A stretch of 9,320 nt of DNA from Lachnospiraceae bacterium (GTDB taxonomy: Bacteria > Bacillota > Clostridia > Lachnospirales > Lachnospiraceae): positions 1 through 9,320 of the forward strand of contig JAIKXK010000163.1 of NCBI GenBank assembly GCA_024684155.1, given 5' to 3'. Positions 6,984 to 9,320 of this stretch are shown piece after piece (position 1 is the stretch's first letter; each line of letters begins with the position of its first letter). The notes under the pieces were generated by a model. It did not search any database. It was not told the DNA's origin and was given only the letters and a program-made list of their open reading frames with translations. The position numbers were made by a program, and so were the translations under genes.

Positions 6984-7601
6984 ATGGAAGATAAAAAATC
7001 AGTTCGAACCCTTCTTATGTCTGTGCTGTTAAGTGCACCAGGTCCTTTTGTGTTAGGTGCTGGACTTCTTGTGGGCCATAGTTCCACACAGATTTCAGAT
7101 TTTGCCAGAAGAACTACGGAACTTTTTGCCTTAGTGATTGCCCTTGTAATATTTATTATTACAGAAAAAAACGCAAATATGACAGAGAAGGAAAAGGAAA
7201 GAGTAAAAACCATTGGAAATAGATGTGTTGGTATTTTGATGTGCGTTAGTGGAGCTGTTATGCTGTTTATTTTGTTTACTTCAAATGAAAGTGACAAAGG
7301 CAATGTGATACCGGCTTTTGTGATTGCACTATTAGGTGCTGTAGTAAATAGCTTCTTTTTCTTTCGCTATAGGAGATTGTTTAAGATGACTGGAAATAGC
7401 ATCCTGGGAGTTCAGGGAAGGTTGTATGGTGCAAAGTCTCTTGTAGATATTTGCGTCACCTTAACTTTATTTATAATCTTAATACAACCAGGTGGAAGAT
7501 TAGCAGGTGTTTTTGATTATACCGGAACCATAATAGTATCCATTTATATGACTTTTTGCGGAATCAAAACAATTAGTGAAACAGTTATTGACAGAGGGTA
7601 A
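6984..7601 (+). CDS. CDF-like (cation diffusion facilitator) membrane protein, short, altered metal site
   Basis: Membrane protein (205 aa) with about six hydrophobic segments (roughly 10-30, 46-60, 80-99, 108-127, 152-168, 180-195). The layout and motifs resemble the transmembrane domain of CDF transporters: a TM2-type GHSSTQISDF...TELFALV (31-51) and a TM4-loop-TM5 block GAVVNSFFFFRYRRLFK, then GNS and KSLVD (118-155). In metal-transporting CDFs the binding site is formed by Asp/His-x3-Asp in TM2 and His-x3-Asp in TM5. Here the aligned positions appear to read Arg42/Glu46 and Lys151/Asp155, so a classical Zn/Fe/Mn site is not evident. The C-terminal cytoplasmic dimerisation domain (about 90 aa) is also missing. 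GAGG sits 7 nt before ATG, 9 nt after the upstream stop, so it is co-transcribed. The -35 box of the folT promoter lies in its last codons. The CDF assignment is by pattern only. Confidence 0.6.
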   Translation: MEDKKSVRTLLMSVLLSAPGPFVLGAGLLVGHSSTQISDFARRTTELFALVIALVIFIITEKNANMTEKEKERVKTIGNRCVGILMCVSGAVMLFILFTSNESDKGNVIPAFVIALLGAVVNSFFFFRYRRLFKMTGNSILGVQGRLYGAKSLVDICVTLTLFIILIQPGGRLAGVFDYTGTIIVSIYMTFCGIKTISETVIDRG

Positions 7602-7616
7602 TAAAAACCTTATATT
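7588..7616 (+). promoter_or_regulatory. Sigma-A type promoter of the folT-folC unit
   Basis: A consensus -35 TTGACA (7588-7593), 17-bp spacer, and near-consensus -10 TATATT (7611-7616). The -35 overlaps the final codons of the CDF-like gene. Predicted initiation near 7623 would place the transcript start about 8 nt before the THF aptamer, the expected geometry for a riboswitch-controlled gene. No terminator is visible between the CDF-like gene and folT, so some read-through from the importer operon may also reach it. Confidence 0.85.
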
Positions 7617-7630
7617 AACTTTTGGAAATT

Positions 7631-7727
7631 ACAGAGTAGACCTTATTGCGTTAAGTGCTGAGTATACAGGGAGTTGATATTCAGACGAAAAGAAAAATCT
7701 TGCGGTTTTAGGGTCGCATCCCGCTGT
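7631..7727 (+). promoter_or_regulatory. Tetrahydrofolate (THF) riboswitch aptamer
   Basis: This stretch matches the THF-I aptamer in conserved sequence and fold. P1: ACAG (7631-7634) with CTGT (7724-7727), followed by the conserved AGTAGA. P2: GACCTTA (7639-7645) with 7709-7715. Then the conserved GCGTTAAGTG (7648-7657). P3: 7658-7665 (CTGAGTAT) with 7677-7684 (ATATTCAG). Then conserved ACGAA (7685-7689), P4 AAGA/TCTT (7690-7693 with 7698-7701) and GCGG (7702-7705). The P3 loop GGGA (7669-7672) can form the characteristic pseudoknot with TCCC (7719-7722) next to P1. These RNAs bind reduced folates and usually repress folate transport genes; the gene downstream is folT. Confidence 0.93.
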
Positions 7728-7779
7728 TACATATGGAGAAGCATGCCTCTTTATGTATATGTAGGATCACATAAGGAGG
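7728..7779 (+). promoter_or_regulatory. Riboswitch expression platform with RBS-sequestering hairpin
   Basis: CCTCTTTATGT (7746/7747-7756 region) pairs with ACATAAGGAGG (7769-7779) over 11 bp with one G-U wobble, burying the folT RBS AAGGAGG (7773-7779). A competing fold uses the sequence just after P1: TACATAT (7728-7734) is a perfect complement of ATATGTA (7757-7763), or ACATA plus GGAG (7729-7738) pairs with the left arm of the sequestor (7747-7756). These folds are mutually exclusive, which suggests translational control by THF. No U-tract follows, so transcription termination is unlikely. Which fold the ligand favours is inferred. Confidence 0.75.
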
Positions 7780-7788
7780 TATTTTTAT

Positions 7789-8319
7789 ATGAAAAAATTG
7801 AAAAACATTCGTGTACTAACCATCTCTGCCTTTTTGGTAGCAATCGCAACCGTATTAGGATTTTTTAAAATCCCTCTTACAGAGTTAATTGAGATTCGAT
7901 TTCAGTTTTTACCTATTGCAGCAGGTGGAGCAATGTTTGGACCAGCAGTTGGCGGTATTATTGGAATGCTTACAGATGTGTTGGCATATCTGGTAAAGCC
8001 TACCGGTGCATTTTTTCCAGGATTTACAATTTCAAGTATTTTGTCTGGAATCATCTATGGCGCATTTTTTTACAAGAAAAAAATTACAATTCCCAGAATC
8101 ATTGTGTGCCAGTTAACAGAAACCATTATCTGCAGTTTGCTTATTAACTCCGTAAATCTTTCTATTCTTTATGGAAATCCAATTACGGTTGTAATGGCAA
8201 CAAGATTATTAAAGGTTCTTATTATGTTCCCTATTAATACAGTTATCTTAACTGTGGTATTAAAAGCGATTCCACGTTTAATGCCATCAGATATGAGAGA
8301 AAGTTTTGTAAAAGAATAA
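7789..8319 (+). CDS. folT: Folate ECF transporter S component FolT
   Basis: Small integral membrane protein (176 aa), the folate-binding S component of an energy-coupling-factor transporter. It works with a shared EcfT-EcfA-EcfA' module encoded elsewhere. About six hydrophobic segments are visible. The N-terminal helix (ISAFLVAIATVLGFF, 12-26) carries the small-residue face typical for EcfT contact. IRFQFLPIAAGGAMFGP (36-52) followed by a GMLTD segment (59-63) is typical of S components, and the FolT family block PTGAFFPGFTISS (71-83) precedes SGIIYG. The length matches the family. ATG 7789 follows AAGGAGG by 9 nt. The upstream THF riboswitch independently supports folate as substrate. folC starts 13 nt downstream, giving an uptake-plus-retention pair under THF control. 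Confidence 0.93.
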   Translation: MKKLKNIRVLTISAFLVAIATVLGFFKIPLTELIEIRFQFLPIAAGGAMFGPAVGGIIGMLTDVLAYLVKPTGAFFPGFTISSILSGIIYGAFFYKKKITIPRIIVCQLTETIICSLLINSVNLSILYGNPITVVMATRLLKVLIMFPINTVILTVVLKAIPRLMPSDMRESFVKE

Positions 8320-8332
8320 AGGAGATGTGATT

Positions 8333-9320
8333 GTGACAAAGAGTGAATTACTTCAATTTTTACAATCATATTCAAATAGTGGCTCTGCCCTTGGTTTATC
8401 CAGGGTAGAGCTTCTTTTGGATTATTTAGATCACCCCGAGAGAAAGCTTACCTTCATTCATGTAGCAGGAACCAATGGAAAAGGTTCTGTTATTGCTTTT
8501 TTGTCCTCTGTTCTTTCAATAGCAGGATATAAGGTAGGAAGATTTCAATCTCCATGGATTTTTGACTATGAAGAGCAGATTAAAATTGGGGAAGAAATGA
8601 TTTCGGAAGAAGATTTCATCCATGTAGGAGAAATGGTAAAAAGGGCAGCAGAAAAAATGGTGGCAGATGGATTTGAGATGCCAACGGAATTTGAAATGCT
8701 AGTACCTATGGCATTTTTATATTTCGTAAAAGAAAACTGCAATCTTGTGTTACTAGAGGTGGGCCTAGGTGGAGAAGGGGATGCTACAAATGTTATTCCA
8801 ACTCCACTTTTAGCAGTAATAACAAAGATATCCTATGACCATATGAATTATTTAGGGGATACCTTAGAGGAAATTGCAAAAGCAAAAGCTGGTATTATAA
8901 AAAAAGGTGGTAAAGTTGTAATTGCACCACAGACAGAGGGTGTAAGAAAAGTATTTGAAGAAAAAACAAATCTTTGTCAGGGTACTTTAATAGAAGTAAC
9001 ACCTCTTCCTAAAGAATTTTCTCTTGGATTAAAAGGCAGTTATCAAAAAGAAAATGCAGCCATTTCTTATGGAGTATTACAGGAATTAAAATTTTTGGGC
9101 TATGATATATCTGAAAAGGAAATAGAAGAGGGATTTTTAAAGACGAGATGGCCGGGGCGATTTGAACTACTGAATGAGGAACCTGTTTTTTTAGTGGACG
9201 GAGCACATAACGAAGATGGAGCTAATGCCTTGGCAAAGTCCCTAAAAGAATATTTCCCAAATAAAAAGTTTCATATGATTGTAGGAATCTTAGCAGACAA
9301 AGCTTATGACAAAATGCTTG
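8333..9320 (+). CDS. folC: Folylpolyglutamate synthase / dihydrofolate synthase FolC (3' truncated by window end)
   Basis: Cytoplasmic ATP-dependent ligase of the Mur ligase family that adds glutamate to folates, trapping them in the cell; many bacterial enzymes also make dihydrofolate. 329 codons are visible and roughly 100 more are expected. Motifs: P-loop GTNGKGS (46-52), Ser73 in FQSPWIF, metal-ligand-type Glu142 in EVGLGG (142-147), DATN (150-153), SYDHMNYLG with His170, KAGIIKKG, RWPGRFE, DGAHN (289-293) and ILADK near the window end. Start: GTG 8333 with AAAGGAGA about 8 nt before; GTG 8327 is too close to the RBS. Odd points are SPW instead of the common SPH, EEQI instead of NERI, and GGEGD instead of GGRLD, so it is a somewhat divergent family member, but all core motifs are intact. 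Confidence 0.95.
   Translation, partial: MTKSELLQFLQSYSNSGSALGLSRVELLLDYLDHPERKLTFIHVAGTNGKGSVIAFLSSVLSIAGYKVGRFQSPWIFDYEEQIKIGEEMISEEDFIHVGEMVKRAAEKMVADGFEMPTEFEMLVPMAFLYFVKENCNLVLLEVGLGGEGDATNVIPTPLLAVITKISYDHMNYLGDTLEEIAKAKAGIIKKGGKVVIAPQTEGVRKVFEEKTNLCQGTLIEVTPLPKEFSLGLKGSYQKENAAISYGVLQELKFLGYDISEKEIEEGFLKTRWPGRFELLNEEPVFLVDGAHNEDGANALAKSLKEYFPNKKFHMIVGILADKAYDKML

Noticed and set aside
6806..7303. Minus-strand ORF of 165 codons across the lipid-kinase-like and CDF-like genes
   Set aside because: Longest antisense frame, but it spans two well-supported + strand genes and resembles no protein family; the frame is open because the sense strand is rich in hydrophobic codons.
7674..7868. + strand ORF of 64 codons overlapping the riboswitch and folT start
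   Set aside because: It lies within the structured THF aptamer and expression platform and overlaps folT out of frame; its sequence is explained by the RNA structure.
1..9320. CRISPR arrays, insertion sequences, tRNA/rRNA genes, phage or attachment sites
   Set aside because: No regularly spaced repeats, transposase motifs, structural RNA signatures or flanking inverted/direct repeats were seen; the window is densely filled with metabolic and transport genes on one strand.

Overview
This window looks like a low-GC Gram-positive anaerobe, most likely a Clostridia / Lachnospiraceae-type Firmicute. The basis is AT-rich DNA, strong AAGGAGG-type ribosome binding sites, lipoprotein-type solute-binding proteins with Ser/Thr/Asp-rich linkers, a YesM-type sensor kinase beside a sugar transporter, and a tetrahydrofolate (THF) riboswitch in front of folT. 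The species cannot be named from the sequence alone. All supported genes lie on the + strand.

Region 1 (1-211) is the 3' end of a YesM/LytS-type sensor histidine kinase gene, closed by a perfect 11-bp hairpin terminator. Region 2 (212-384) is an AT-rich leader with repeated AAAAATAT elements, a consensus -10 box without a good -35, and a small 5'UTR hairpin. Region 3 (385-5200) is a galactofuranose-type (YtfQ-YtfR-YtfT-YjfF) monosaccharide ABC importer: lipoprotein binding protein, internal terminator (attenuator), double ATPase and two permeases. Region 4 (5204-7601) continues the same tightly packed operon with a second, divergent YtfQ-like binding protein, a SEC59/VTE5/dolichol-kinase-family membrane protein and a short CDF-like membrane protein whose expected metal ligands appear to be replaced.

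Region 5 (7588-9320) is an independent folate unit. A TTGACA-N17-TATATT promoter is embedded in the end of the CDF-like gene. It is followed by a complete THF riboswitch aptamer, an RBS-sequestering hairpin, folT (ECF folate transporter S component) and folC (folylpolyglutamate synthase), which runs off the window end.

Working model: the two-component kinase and its partner regulator, presumably encoded upstream, sense a carbohydrate and activate the importer operon. The terminator after the first binding-protein gene lets that protein be made in excess over the ATPase and permeases. The two binding proteins may widen or shift the substrate range of one membrane complex. The two downstream membrane proteins are not a standard part of this importer, and their role here is unknown. 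The folate unit is functionally separate: THF should shut off uptake (FolT) and retention (FolC) through the riboswitch.
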